Positions 47,197 to 58,550 of a DNA stretch of 64,000 nt are shown here, piece by piece. The translations under genes were made by a program, and so were the position numbers. Under the pieces are notes generated by a model. The model ran no database searches and was not told the DNA's origin. It saw only the letters and a program-made list of their open reading frames with translations. The DNA comes from Straminergon stramineum (lineage: Eukaryota; Streptophyta; Bryopsida; Hypnales; Calliergonaceae). Position 1 is the first letter of the stretch. Each line of letters begins with the position of its first letter. The stretch is from assembly GCA_963920665.1 (NCBI GenBank), contig OY987265.1, positions 10,297,001 through 10,361,000 of the forward strand, in the 5' to 3' direction.

Positions 47197-48337
47197 ATGA
47201 AGGGGGTGGTGCTGAGGCAGCTGGGACTCAGAACCCTTTTCACGTAAGTATTCCTAGTACCATCGCAAACATTTTATACATGTATCCTCCGAGCTTCGAC
47301 AACCAAGTTGTCGACAATGCCGTAATTTCCTAACTGGTCAAATTTTCGACTGGTGGAATGTGTACTCGTTGCTTGTCAATTGCATGAGCTACTATTTCCT
47401 CGACAGAGTTCCCAGGATACGAGAAAAAGTTGGAAATGGTCGACCTAATGGCCGCCATGGATCTCACACCACGCACGCGTGGTGTCATTTAGTCATTGCA
47501 CATGAGAATGGACTTGTAAGGAGCGAGTTATCATTGTTCTGCGCGGCCTGCCACTGAATGGGACCGATGCAAGGAAGTGAATGAATACGATACAATCCTT
47601 GTGATCAATGTCTTTAGATGTCGATCGATATTCCTGGAAGTATGATTATACAGCTTCATGAGAGTTTGGGTGGGTTTAGTACTGTACAGGAGAAATCCAT
47701 CATGGAAATTGGACACACGTCCTAATGTGTCAATGATATGATAATTGGACAAATGTCTTCTTGTGTCCAAATTCCATTCCTACTTTTTCCTATTTTATCA
47801 TCACTGGACATTGACTATGGAATTCTCCAAATATTCCATAGATGAATATTTTGGAAGTCTTCTATGCAGTTGAATTGTGGCATGGGTTGAAGGATGGCTT
47901 ACGTTACGTTTTGTAGCAGGGATGGGGGAGTGAGGGGCATGGCCACCGGCGCCGATATCATGTGCGGGAGAATCAACATCGGTACCCCAAACAAGCCCCC
48001 GGACGAAAACATCCGAACCCAAGCTGCAGAGTCGTCGAGCTTAAGCATTTCTAGTGCCATAAGTACTCCTGCAGTGGAAGTGGAGGGCGAGCTTTTGAAG
48101 GTCCCGGTGACGCCGCAGGGGTCGTCCTGGACGTCGAAGCAGAAGTGGTGGCGTCCTGACCCTGCGACGGGGACGTGGGTGCCGGAAGGGCACGAGGGGC
48201 AAGTGACCACCAGCACGGACGCCATGAAGTCCGCATCGCAAAGTCTCCGCGTCCGCTCAGAGACCTCGGCGTCGATGGAAGACAAGCGATGGTGGACGTC
48301 CATGGAGGAGCTCCCGGACATGTACCGCACCAAATGA
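47197..48337 (+). CDS. LEA_3-like small protein with N-terminal presequence (2 exons, 154 aa)
   Basis: Exons are 47197-47243 and 47920-48337, joined GT-AG in phase (465 nt with stop). Exon 1 encodes MKGVVLRQLGLRTLF, an Arg/Leu-rich amphipathic start typical of mitochondrial presequences. Exon 2 ends with WWRPDPATGTWVPEGH (residues ~92-107) and RWWTSMEELPDM (~139-150). The PDPxTGxWxPE motif is the hallmark of the LEA_3/SAG21 stress-protein group, small proteins linked to drying and oxidative stress. The family is usually nearer 100 residues, so this one is longer, with a hydrophilic middle. A continuous frame from 47894 also exists, but it would start inside the intron and lack a presequence. 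Family assignment is moderate; location is inferred. Confidence 0.6.
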
Positions 48338-49249
48338 TCGATATCGATCCAAAATGTCCCCTAGGGAAGTTTTGAAGAGATTCATAGTGAAGGTCCAGGG
48401 TTGTTGCAATAGGAGACACTGGGATACAATGGGATATAATTAGTCCATACCTACTAGGAATTGAACTTGGACACTAATAATACACAGAATATTTGTCCGG
48501 TTTCCTTGCTAAATTTCTCGGCGTTCAAGTCTGTCACCTCTGTTAGTCTGTTGCATTTGTACTTAGAGAGCGCCCATTCACTGGCTATTGTTGTGCCCTT
48601 CAAATGCACGAGACCTCAAGTTCTCTAGGAGTGGTTTGCAATCTCTGCAGGGTGCCTATCTATAGTAAACTTGCCAATCACAGCACGGACAAAATTCAAA
48701 TCCTTCTCCATATAAATATAGAGACTTGCACGTTTTGAAATTTGACATGATCATTAAATGTCATGTTAAGATTCACCTTCAAAAGATAGAATGCTAGAAG
48801 ATTTCTTCCAACAAATTTTATTGCAATCTAAAGGCAATGAAGCTAAAGCCTATTTAAAAATTCCTTGCAACTCTTCACCGCACGGTGTGCGGTCATAGGG
48901 TGTTGATACAAATTTTTGTTCTTATAGCAATTGAATTGGTAGTTGCATCATGTGGTTAGTGTATGGTAATTGGCAAAAGTTGTTGTGTGGTTTTTGGATG
49001 TGTGTGGTAAATGGCAAGTTTACTCTAGCTCTAAATAGTGCCAGTGTTGTGAATTTCCGCCAATTTGACGTAATTGTCAATTTGGCTGAAGGGAGGCTTG
49101 TCTAATATATTGGAAGGGACTCAAGCTTCTTTTATAGAAAGGGATTGCGGATCATGCATAGAATTTTTGAATAGGTAGCTACATAGGTTTGTACTATTAG
49201 TTAGGGTACCAAATTAGGAATTTAACCGCAATCGGAAGTTTTGAAGAGT
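48338..49249. other. Downstream region of the LEA-like gene and spacer
   Basis: The first 200-300 bases probably include the 3' untranslated region. Beyond that I see no gene or bounded repeat. Confidence 0.4.
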
Positions 49250-49253
49250 TTAA

Positions 49254-49473
49254 CCCTTAAATGTCGACACGGACATTGTGTCCGATGGATGACAAAGAAT
49301 CTCTCTATGTAGGACCGAACTATGACTATTCATCCTCGGAATTTTGTGAGAAAAGTGGAGGTCTTCTACAGTAGTATGACTTCCAATGAATGTTTTTGGA
49401 TTTTATAAAGTAGATGATGTCACATGGTTCTAAAAGGGAGTATTTCTACAGTCACCAGTCCGTCCTTTAAGGG
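49254..49473. mobile_element. piggyBac-like MITE family P, short copy 2
   Basis: A 220-bp element lies between TTAA at 49250-49253 and TTAA at 49474-49477. The left end is CCCTTAAATGTCG and the right end is CGTCCTTTAAGGG. GTGTCCGATGGATGACAAAG near its left matches the inverted right part of 26201-26562. It is non-coding. Confidence 0.75.
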
Positions 49474-49477
49474 TTAA

Positions 49478-49692
49478 GTGATGCCGAGGACGTTTTTTGT
49501 CCAATGGATGACAAAGAAACATTCCATGCAGGACAAAAATGCAATTGTTCAATCCTTGGGGTTTTGTGCATAAAGGAGAGATCTTGCACAATAGTTTGAT
49601 CTCTAATGAGTATTTTCATTTTTTAAAAGTAAATGATGTCACTAGGTTCCAAAAGGGATAATTTCCACGGTCACCAATCTGTTCTTTAAGGA
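49478..49692. mobile_element. piggyBac-like MITE family P, copy 3, abutting copy 2
   Basis: A second, diverged copy starts directly after the TTAA that ends copy 2 and stops before TTAA at 49693-49696. It repeats GTCCAATGGATGACAAAGAA and the CACCAATCTGTTCTTTAAGG right end. Its left terminus has lost the CCCTTAAA. The two copies are head-to-tail and appear to share one TTAA. Confidence 0.65.
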
Positions 49693-49884
49693 TTAACCTA
49701 CAAGAGTTTATATGGGAGTGTGACTTTGGGGAATTAGTGTAGTTACTTTTGGTTGAATCATGACATTCATCAGTTGAGAGGTTGAAATTGAAGAGGATCA
49801 TGAAATCAATTTGAGAGCAAGCTTAATTAGAGCTAAAACGTATGGAAGGTATGAACTCCTATTTGTATATATTCAATTCCTAAT

Positions 49885-50242
49885 ATGGTCAATTTCATTA
49901 AAATAACACTATTCCATTGAAATGGCAGGCCTTTTGGCTACTTTGGCACTTTTGAGGTTTAGACCATGTGGTCTGAAATCTAAATCTGTCCTAGATGTTA
50001 GGGATCTAAATATGTCCTAGATTTCTGAATTCTAGATATATCATAGATGGTTTAGACCTTGCAATCTAAAATCTATACCAATTCTAGATTTCTTAAATCT
50101 ATACCAATTCTAGATTTCTTAAATCTATAAAGATCCTAGATTTCCGAAATATATACTAGTCCTAGATGTCCCTTCTATAGTTTAGAGTGTGTGGTCTGAA
50201 AAATTGCAAATGGAATATCACCATTTTAATGAAATTGACCAT
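49885..50242. mobile_element. Fold-back element family U, copy 2, with satellite core
   Basis: TGGTCAATTTCATTAAAATA at the left is inverted at the right end near 50216-50242, and the inner CCATTGAAATGG / CCATTTGCAAAT blocks also pair partly. The core (about 49980-50160) consists of degenerate units of the type CTAGATTTCTTAAATCTATA. GGTTTAGACCATGTGGTCT and its surroundings relate it to 24613-24799. Confidence 0.65.
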
Positions 50243-52095
50243 TTATTGAAATGCTAAAATTCTACCTTCACATGTGTGGGCATAACATTATCCTAGATTC
50301 AATTTTGTTAAAGTCTTCATTTTAAGCAAAAAGATGTGTATTTTAGGCAAGAATGGTCAAGGGTTGATAACTTGATATTATAATTGGGTTACTCTTTAGA
50401 GAAAAAAACTACCCTTGGGTGGCCGTAAGATAGTGACAAACCAAGCTATTAGTAGTGGAATAGGAAGCCTATCAAATGTGTCAGATTTGTATTGTGAGCT
50501 TGTGTGAATTTTGTAAAATACAATTGGACTTTTTTCCAATGCATTTTGAATAATAAATGTATTGCACAAGTAGATTTGAATTGTTTACTCCAAAACCAAT
50601 GAACAAGTATATTGTCATAACATTCATTAGTCTTTAAAAAAGACTACTTTTTTCTCTCCATAGTCCTCATCCACTAAATTCATCCACACATCATGGGAAA
50701 TTTCAGTACTAAAATAGTAACAATACATTTATGGTGTGCTTTGTTTTTTTTGCTAATTTTGAGACCAATCAATTGAATCAACAAATAAATGTTGAAATAG
50801 TTTGTTGAAAATCCAACAAATACTTTGAATTGAATACCAATGTCATTTTAGTCATCTACTGTTAAAAAATAAAATTTGGATGGCTTGATGAAGAGATAGC
50901 TTCATTGGCATTTGTAGGAATGTAGTATAGAGATGTCATTTTCATATTGAAATCCATTGTCCATCACGACTCTTTAAAGGGTATGGGATAATTTGAAGTT
51001 GAGAGCTTAACCACTCATTATTAAAACATATGAATTATATTCGAAGTAGAATTTCATACCTCATTTAGACGTAGTAGAATAACTCTTTTCAAAAAACTTT
51101 AAACTAGCGAAAGTTGGTAATTCAAGCTAAATTTCATCTCCAAAATTCTATTTGCAATTTTTTTTGACATTTGCATCTTGTATCATGTAAGTTACATACT
51201 TGCCATATCCTAGATGTAGAGTAGGAATTGAACATATTGCTTGAAGCTATCCAAGCTATCTAAAAAGTTCAAGGTAGCATAACTTCTGATTTAGGCACCC
51301 AATTGAAAAAAAATGATATCCCCTCTAAAGGGATACATGTTCACACATTGTGTCAAAATTTGAAGAACATCCATTAAAAAATGACATTGTGTATGTTTGA
51401 TAGTCATTCAGTCCTTTAGGGGTTAATTGCCATACAACTACAAAATGTTTTGCCTTGGTTTTAAAAAAATTACTAGAATCTTTTTGTCCATCTATAAGTT
51501 TCTACATTTTTTCCTAATTATTTCTTTTTTGATATTCATAACATTTTTAAACAAGGTATCCCACAATTGTAAAAATATATCCTATGACCATATGGTCCAA
51601 CTTAAAAATCTTCACTTTGAATCTCTATTTTGCCATTATATTCAAACTCAATTCATTAATTAAAAAATTCCTCCTTCAAAAATGAAATTTGTAAAATCAT
51701 GTGACTTCTTTAAGCCATAAGCTATAGAGTTTTTAGCATTCTTTTTGTGAAAATTTGAACTATCATGAATTTTTGAAAAATTAGTAAAAAAAGTGATATT
51801 TATTAGTATAGAGCATGAGAGAGTAAAAACATAGATAACTATTTGACCATTTATATATCACGTTTAGGCTCAATAGATCTTATGGAGAAAAGAATCTTAT
51901 TACTCAAGTTTCTAATATTTGTTGAGCCCAATCCATCAACTTTATACATTAGTGGTAGTCACTTCTATGAAAGGATGAGTGAAAATCTCACCCTATTTTA
52001 GCATTGGGTACACAATTTGTTTTTTTAAAAGGGTGAAATAGTGGATAAATATATCACCAACGTTTGAGTGAAAAATACTAAGCTTAATAGATGAT
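50243..52095. other. AT-rich spacer with a TTAA-element remnant
   Basis: No gene is supported. Sequence ending at CAGTCCTTTAGGGG followed by TTAA (51423-51426) resembles a family Z-type right end, and the preceding 180 bp are related in inverse to 60.2-60.3 kb. No left end was found. Confidence 0.4.
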
Positions 52096-52099
52096 TTAA

Positions 52100-52314
52100 C
52101 CCCTCAAGGCTCAAGGAGCCTATTTTGGGACTCTCACCTGTACAACAGGTCAAAGTCATAACTTGATTTTCCTACATTCTCAGAAGTATATCCAAGTGAA
52201 TTTCATATTCTGATGTTCATTTTGAATAGGGAAGTTCAAAAGTACAATTGACATCAAGTAATAAGCTTGATGTACAATGCATACTCTCAATCAAAGTTCA
52301 AAATTGTGAAGGGG
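52100..52314. mobile_element. TTAA-flanked short element (piggyBac-like ends)
   Basis: The 215-bp unit has termini CCCCTCAAGG and, inverted, CCCCTTCACA, lying between TTAA at 52096-52099 and TTAA at 52315-52318. Its interior does not match families P or Z. It is non-coding. Confidence 0.6.
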
Positions 52315-52318
52315 TTAA

Positions 52319-53147
52319 GGACGAACTGAAACACGTAGATGAGCTGTTCATTTTTCCCTCCCTTTCCCTGCATGCATTCATTCCAAGTTGCGTGGGACTC
52401 TACCAACAACACTCAAAGGAAACAAAATTGACTGGTCAGTACAGTCAGTGAATTAGTAGACACTACTTGGCACACATCGCTAATTCGTTATGGGAGTTAC
52501 GTTAACTTTCTGTGGATCCCATCGTAAACAGTAAGTAACGCCCAGTCAGAAAGTCCTGGACTGTAACGCAGAATCGGCGTAATAACGAGACATATCAGGA
52601 CAAAGAGACAAAGGAAGTGACCTACATTTGGGAGTTTCGTAACGTGCTGTAACCGTGACAAGCACCTAGTTTTACTTGCCACCGATTCCTTCCCAATTAC
52701 CAAGTAATGTTAACTGCCATCAGCAATTAGCCACCATTGGCTCTGAATTCTTAAGGAAATATGGGAGAGCAATAGAAACGAATCAGAGACCGATATTACA
52801 TAATCTGTGTGACTGGTACGTTTCAAGCACCTCATGAAAATACACAATGTACACGAGACAGAAGTTCACGGATGCTACACCTCAATCACGTAACTAGTAC
52901 CACTCTGGCTAATGGGAATCCAAACCATACCTTTAAATCAAAGTTTGAAGGAAAGACTCAGTGACCTCCAGAGGACTCACAAGCCTGCTTCATGACATCC
53001 ACAAGCTTGTTATATACTGCTCTGATGGCAACGCTCGGAACTAACCTAAAAGAAATGGAAGCCTCCATAAACTCCCTGAACCTTAGATAACCCCAACTCA
53101 TTACAAAACTTGAAGCAAACATGCCTGTCTGTGCAAACCAAGGAGAG
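52319..53147. other. 3' flank of the At1g01500-like gene
   Basis: The part near 53.1 kb should be 3' untranslated region. A minus-strand stretch at about 52964-53047, preceded by TTTCTTTTAG, reads open for 28 codons to a stop and could be an alternative last exon, but nothing else supports that. No other feature was seen. Confidence 0.35.
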
Positions 53148-55130
53148 CTACAGAAATCCTCTTCTGAAGGTTCTTGTTGTTGCTTGATAGGTCCGAACCA
53201 TTAAACCGACACCAATACCTACACCCAGGCACATGCCCAAGCCAATACCCACACCTACTCTGACACCTGCGTTGAACCATGTCAACTGTCCGTTATCTTG
53301 ATCCCCGTACGCGCTCCCTTCCAACGCATAGCCGAAGCTCGTGATAGCTTTATCGGCATGGTCCATGAATAGATCCGGCTGTGTTGCCTGCAACGCGACC
53401 AAACTTGTCAAATACATGCACAGAACGAAGAACTTGCAAAATATCTGAAACTTCACATAAATTATACTACCTCAATTATCCTACAACCCACGATCTGGTA
53501 TCAAGAACGTTCACTAATAAAGATCTGTTCGAAGTTATGAGGATTTCTGAAAACAGTGCACGATATTGATGTAGATGTTCAAGTCTGGATCATCACGTGA
53601 TTATTGTCCCACGTCACCAAAATAATACATCCATTTGAGATTTATCCAATCCATCTATCTGTCTATGTATCTATCTATAAATGTCCAACAACCTGCTAAC
53701 TCCTGCATATTTACGTCCCATTCATCATATTCAACTAATTTCATAAAGTACGAAGCTTCTGGTTACCATATTGGCTATTGCCGGACTCATCCCAATAGGG
53801 CACTTTCTAACAGTGCTTTGGCAGCACGATTGCATGTTCTCGTGAATTACAGAACATCCAAATCCAGAAGTACGTCCACATTTTCTTGTTCATCATATTA
53901 TTATATGTAGAAAGACTTAAGACTTTGACCACTTTCACTGAAAATTTGTAGACTTATCGCACGATGCTGATAGCATTAAGCTCTTTGCCAATTGTACAAA
54001 AATGCACTCGCTAAAATATAATACATATTTTTGATGAATTTTCAAGGTTTAAGATAAATTGACAAAGACCTATGAAGATTTTCAAGTTCGAATACATGGA
54101 TAATTTATTATCATCATGCAAAAAATATCTTCTCTGTCGTCAACTCCGAAAAATTGTAGAATAGGAGCGCATCTAGGTATTGTCCAATACCGGTAAGCAT
54201 TCAAAAGCTACACAACAGTGGACGATGCAATCCTGCAGATCAAATAATCCATATCTAACAGTACATTCGGCATCACCACTCTCATGCACTGCAATATGGT
54301 CGTCTACACCAGTAAGCATTCAAGCCTCTCGAACATGAATAATTTTGGATTCCAATACTGCCTGAAAGCAGAATCATACGTGAGAGGCATACCAATCTCG
54401 GCTGATCTTCGGCCATGAAGCTAGTTTGATTGCCGCCCATCTCCTCGGCCTCGGGAATTGCATGCAAAGTGGCTTGCCTGTTGAGCCTCCGTCGCGCCAC
54501 GATGTGCACAGTCTTCGACAAGATCATAGGAGTCCCCGCTAAATGCCCCACCACACACACCTCCATCACGGGATGTGCCAGGGAAATGTTAGGGTAATCA
54601 TGCCTCCCTTTCAGAAACACGCACCCCGACTGCCCCACCGCACAGGCACATTCCATTTTCCACCCGTGCTTGGTGCTTTTCTCTGGAGTACTAACCGCTT
54701 CCACTCCTTTATGAACATCCGCATCCTCTGCAGGTTGACACTGCTCAAGATCACCGGTCAGCAGAACCTCTTCTTTGTGTAGGACCTCGAAGTCGAGCGA
54801 GCCGCTGGCGCGCAGATTGTCAGTACTCAAGTACGTCGCTTCAGAAGATTTCGTATCCACCCGGTCCCGACGCAACGTCAAGCTCACTTCTTCCGACGGA
54901 CTTATTCGGCCTCCATTCAATTCCAACGCCGTGCCAATGCTTCTGGCAGGAAACCGAATGGCCAACGAGTCGGGGGCATCGTCCAGCGGGCACCCCGAAA
55001 CCCTAATATAGATCACCCGCACGTCCAACCATGCCTGGCAATGCCCCGACGATGCCGCCACGGCGAATCCGAACAACGCCGCGCGACCATTCGACAACTC
55101 TCCCATGTCGCTGTCCTCGTAATCATCCAT
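53148..55130 (-). CDS. Plant membrane-anchored protein of the At1g01500 family (2 exons, 325 aa)
   Basis: Exons are 54393-55130 and 53148-53387, joined GTATGC...TTGCAG in phase. The protein matches, from memory, a plant family labelled 'erythronate-4-phosphate dehydrogenase family' in Arabidopsis, although I see no dehydrogenase motif or nucleotide-binding fold. Key blocks are WLDVRVIYIRVSGC, LRRDRVDTKSSEATYLSTD and GTPMILSKTVHI in exon 1, and LTWFNAGVRVGVGIGLGM in exon 2. The last 45 residues form a Gly-rich hydrophobic segment (VGVGIGLG...GVGIGVGLMV) followed by a basic tail ending FRRGFL, which suggests a C-terminal membrane anchor. Function is unknown. The start ATG at 55130 opens an acidic stretch (MDDYEDSDMGE). 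The region is more GC-rich than its surroundings. Confidence 0.88.
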
Positions 55131-56100
55131 CTCTATAAATTCGCAAAATCAATCGGCTCCACAATTCCTCCACCCGTCACCGGCACTACAAACTCTCAAT
55201 CTAAACTTCCCCCCACGCATCTCATGTAACAATAAAACCCGAAACCAAGATCAACCCAATACTTCCAAACACAAACCCCTTCCCAAAAGAGGTCAACAAA
55301 CCCTCCGCAAACCCAAACCACCCCTGTCAAACTCGAAAACGCAAACCAAGCTCCGAACCTATAGAAAATTCTCACATCCAACCTTCAAAACACCGATTCC
55401 TCACACTCCGCAAACAATCCCACCCGATGTACCGTACCGTGCGTAACAATTCTTCCCCCTACAAATGCCTCCCCAAATGCCTCCCGAAACGTCAAAACAT
55501 GGCCAAAACTCGCATTTCGAAGCTACAATTGAAGAAACCTACCGACGAGATTAGGAAGCCTTATAGGCGAATTCAGAGAAATCGATCGCGCAGCACTTCG
55601 ATCCATGGCCAGTTCTAACATTGGCCAAGACGGAGCAACAAAAGGATCGCACCGAACAAGACGAACAAGAAAGGCCAACCACGGCCATGCTCTATGGCAT
55701 GCCTACTGTACCGACCTCCATGCCACCTCAGCCACCCCTATTCACACCGAGGTAAGTAACTAAGTACTCAGTACAGTACAGTAAGTTACTGGGTGGGGAT
55801 ATTTTGAATGATAAAGGCTCTTCTCCCCAGTCCCCACCGCGGCACCGCCCCCGGCCCACTTTATCTTATCCTGGCTTCATTCACCAGTCATTTGCTTTTA
55901 TTAGTCCCCCACTGGCCTGTCACAGCATGACATTCAAGTTGTTGGCTCATCAGAGATTCCGTGCATTCCAACTGAATGACCAAACAAAATTGAAAAAAAT
56001 TGAGCAAGTTTTTTATGGGGCTTCCCTTGCGTTGGTGGGTAATTGTGCCATGTGTTTCTGTTTGTACTTTGTACCAAAGGGTTTCTTGCTGGGTACGTTA
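55131..56100. other. Upstream region of the At1g01500-like gene
   Basis: It is C-rich on the plus strand for about 700 bp, as for a leader and promoter of the leftward gene. Small plus frames (such as 55427-55618, Lys/Arg-rich) are unconvincing. No TATA box was identified. Confidence 0.4.
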
Positions 56101-56102
56101 TA

Positions 56103-56404
56103 AGGTAGTATGCTCTTAAAGCGACCATTTAAGAGCTGATTGCTTTTTCGGGGAAGCGAAATTCCTTGTAACAATTTTCAGTCAATTTTAGTAGGAAGAA
56201 AAATGGAATTGGCATCTAACCCAAGTTGTTTCATATTTTTTGGACTTTTGTGGAATTAGTTACGAATTTTTGAAGTTGAAATGCAGTGGTCACTAAAAGC
56301 GACCATCTCCTGAAATGAACACTGTTGGTACATGAAAGAAAGCAAAATGTACCCCTGTGCCATAATCGCTTTTAGAGCATGGTCGCTTTAACAGCATACT
56401 ACCT
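56103..56404. mobile_element. MITE family V, copy 2 (well preserved)
   Basis: This 302-bp element lies between TA at 56101-56102 and TA at 56405-56406. Its inverted termini pair over about 24 bases: AGGTAGTATGCTCTTAAAGC against AGGTAGTATGCTGTTAAAGC, then GACC. The interior matches 5571-5871. It is non-coding. The near-perfect termini suggest the younger of the two insertions. Confidence 0.88.
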
Positions 56405-56571
56405 TAACTGACCTTATCAAGCTTGTAAAATAATACTGAAGGGATGGCCATGATCATGCATGGAAGTAAGTGATGGCCATGCATGATTGTGGCCCTCGAC
56501 AACCAGGCACTCGGGCAGTGGTTGTTGTTTTTTGGGTTTCTGGACCAATGGTTACATGGACTTTCTTTTAA

Positions 56572-56944
56572 CCCATAAACGCCGATGCGGACGTTTTTCG
56601 TCCGATGAATAACAAGAAAGTAACCTGTAGGAAGTAGGAATGCAGTTTTTCATCCGGGTTTTTTTTAACACAATTGTGGAGACGTGCTGCATCTTGGAGG
56701 GCCAAACATACTGTCATTCGGATGCATTCATAATTTTAGGGAGCATAGACATGGAAGACAGAACACGGAAATACCCGTGCACGGTGTTAGGTCGTAGGCT
56801 GCCCTCCTACAATTTTCATGAGGGCAACGAGAGTTCCCCTTTCTTTGGTACTGTTCATGAACGTGTTTCTTTCCCACGGTCAGTGCACAATGAACAGTAC
56901 TCAGCCCGCCTTTTCCCCGCAGGGACCAGTCCGTCGTTTAGGGG
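56572..56944. mobile_element. piggyBac-like MITE family P, copy 4 (inverted)
   Basis: This 373-bp element lies between TTAA at 56568-56571 and TTAA at 56945-56948. Termini are CCCATAAACGCCGATG and, inverted, CCCCTAAACGACGG. GCGGACGTTTTTCGTCCGAT at its left equals the inverted right end of 26201-26562, so it lies in the opposite orientation. It is non-coding. Confidence 0.8.
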
Positions 56945-57238
56945 TTAAGGAGGTTCTGAGTTTCTTGGCTCTTTCATTTTGAGGGCTTGCATAAAAGGAG
57001 GTCAATTTGGGGTATGACATTTTGAGTATGTAATTTTTGTATGCTATTTTTATATGTGTCGTGGTTTACACAATGGATGAAATGAGATTTTGGAAATATT
57101 GTGGCAATGGCGTTTTTTAACACATTGACCCTCTTTTTTTTCTATAGGCTTGAAGTTGCCCATTTTTTTGGAGGCAATTGGGCATTTCAATGCCTAAAAA
57201 AATAAAACATTGCAATCAAAGTTTTTTTATACTAGATA

Positions 57239-57522
57239 AGGTGGGTGCCATATCCAAAATCACACCATACCTAAAACTACCATCATCACCCTATGTACAT
57301 CTCCACAATTCGTATGTATATATGTTGAAGAAACGAGTTTAGGATATCTACCCAAAAAACTTGGCCCCTTTATGTTTATGGGATCCAAATTTCCATGTTC
57401 TTTGGTGTGTTGGAACCTCTTTTCACCTAGAAACTCAACAAAAAATTCAATGAAATTTTGATCAGTATAATAATAGTAACTAGGTACAATAGTAGAAAGT
57501 GGCGGTTTGGGGAGTACCCTCT
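57239..57522. mobile_element. Repeat family X, copy 3 (uninterrupted)
   Basis: It begins TA then AGGTGGGTGCCATATCC and ends near GGGGAGTACCCT. It matches 24030-24283 and the joined flanks of the Tc1 element, and shows the empty state of that insertion site (ATGTATATATGTTGAAG). It is non-coding, with AGGT-type termini and TA flanks. Confidence 0.65.
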
Positions 57523-57947
57523 ATATATTTCAGGCATTGTAGAAAGCAATTTTCATTTGGAGTGATGAAATTCCTCAGGTTCATGGACGTGGATGAAACA
57601 TGCAAAATGTGAATGATGATTCACTTATTCATCCAAGAGTGTGTACATTCATCGCAGAAGAGGTATAACCTTCCACGCATTTGTAGTAATTTATGGCTTT
57701 CGTTCATGGAGAAAGGAGAAATACGTCACCAAAATATTCCCATATTCTGTCTGGAAAGACCTGTGGATGTCACTGTTGACTATTGACTGCTGTTGGACAA
57801 GTTTGTAGAACTCTCCGTTTAGAAAAATCAAGACAAATTCAATTTCAAGCCTGCATGGTCTGACCAAAGGCAGATTCTGGCAAGTTGTGACCCTATCCAC
57901 TCATTCAGGCTAAGCACCTCAATTTCAACCCTGTTAAGCTTACTAAT
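57523..57947. other. Spacer
   Basis: No supported feature was seen. Confidence 0.4.
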
Positions 57948-58330
57948 TTAAACCAGCCTATGACTGGTTTGCCTTGTTGACATTGTTGAAAAATTTTAAT
58001 TTTTTTCCTGGAAGAAGAAAATTGTGAGAAATGGAGAGAGCAATTGAAATATTCTTTTTTGGACAAAGGATGAAGTTGTTATGAATTTTTGGAGTGCGTT
58101 GAAGAGTCCTAAAGAGTCTCTAGACTATTCCTCAAACCACTAAAAAGTGTACTCATAATGGTCATCTTACCACCTAAAGCAATCACTAAATATTTCCTAA
58201 TATGGACACAATATTTTCTAATAGGGCCATGACATGAAGGAGTAAAAAAAAGCCATGTTACTTCTTGCATGTGATGAATTTACACTAAAAAGGTGGAAGT
58301 TTCTAAGGGAATTGACCCATTTCCAACCAC
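57948..58330. mobile_element. MITE family Y, copy 3, truncated
   Basis: A family Y end (AAACCAGCCTATGACTGG then TTTGCC) is followed by interior sequence related in inverse orientation to 41241-41771. The far terminus is missing. Confidence 0.5.
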
Positions 58331-58550
58331 TTAAGCAATTGAACATATATGCAATATGGGTATCGTGAAGGGAAAAATTTCCTTGTGTAGAGAAATAGAT
58401 TTAAGAAGGATTTCATATTTTATTTTACATTTTTTCTAAAAAAACAAAAATACCATGATTTTTTTTTCTTGAAGATTTTGTTCAACCTATTCTTGTAATA
58501 TAGGGCACCCTATTTCCAACCATAGATTGGTTACAAAATTGATATAAGTA

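Noticed and set aside
47899..48333. A 144-codon minus-strand frame overlapping the LEA-like exon
   Set aside because: It is the mirror of a GC-rich coding exon; the plus-strand reading has the recognisable motif, a TATA box and a valid splice.
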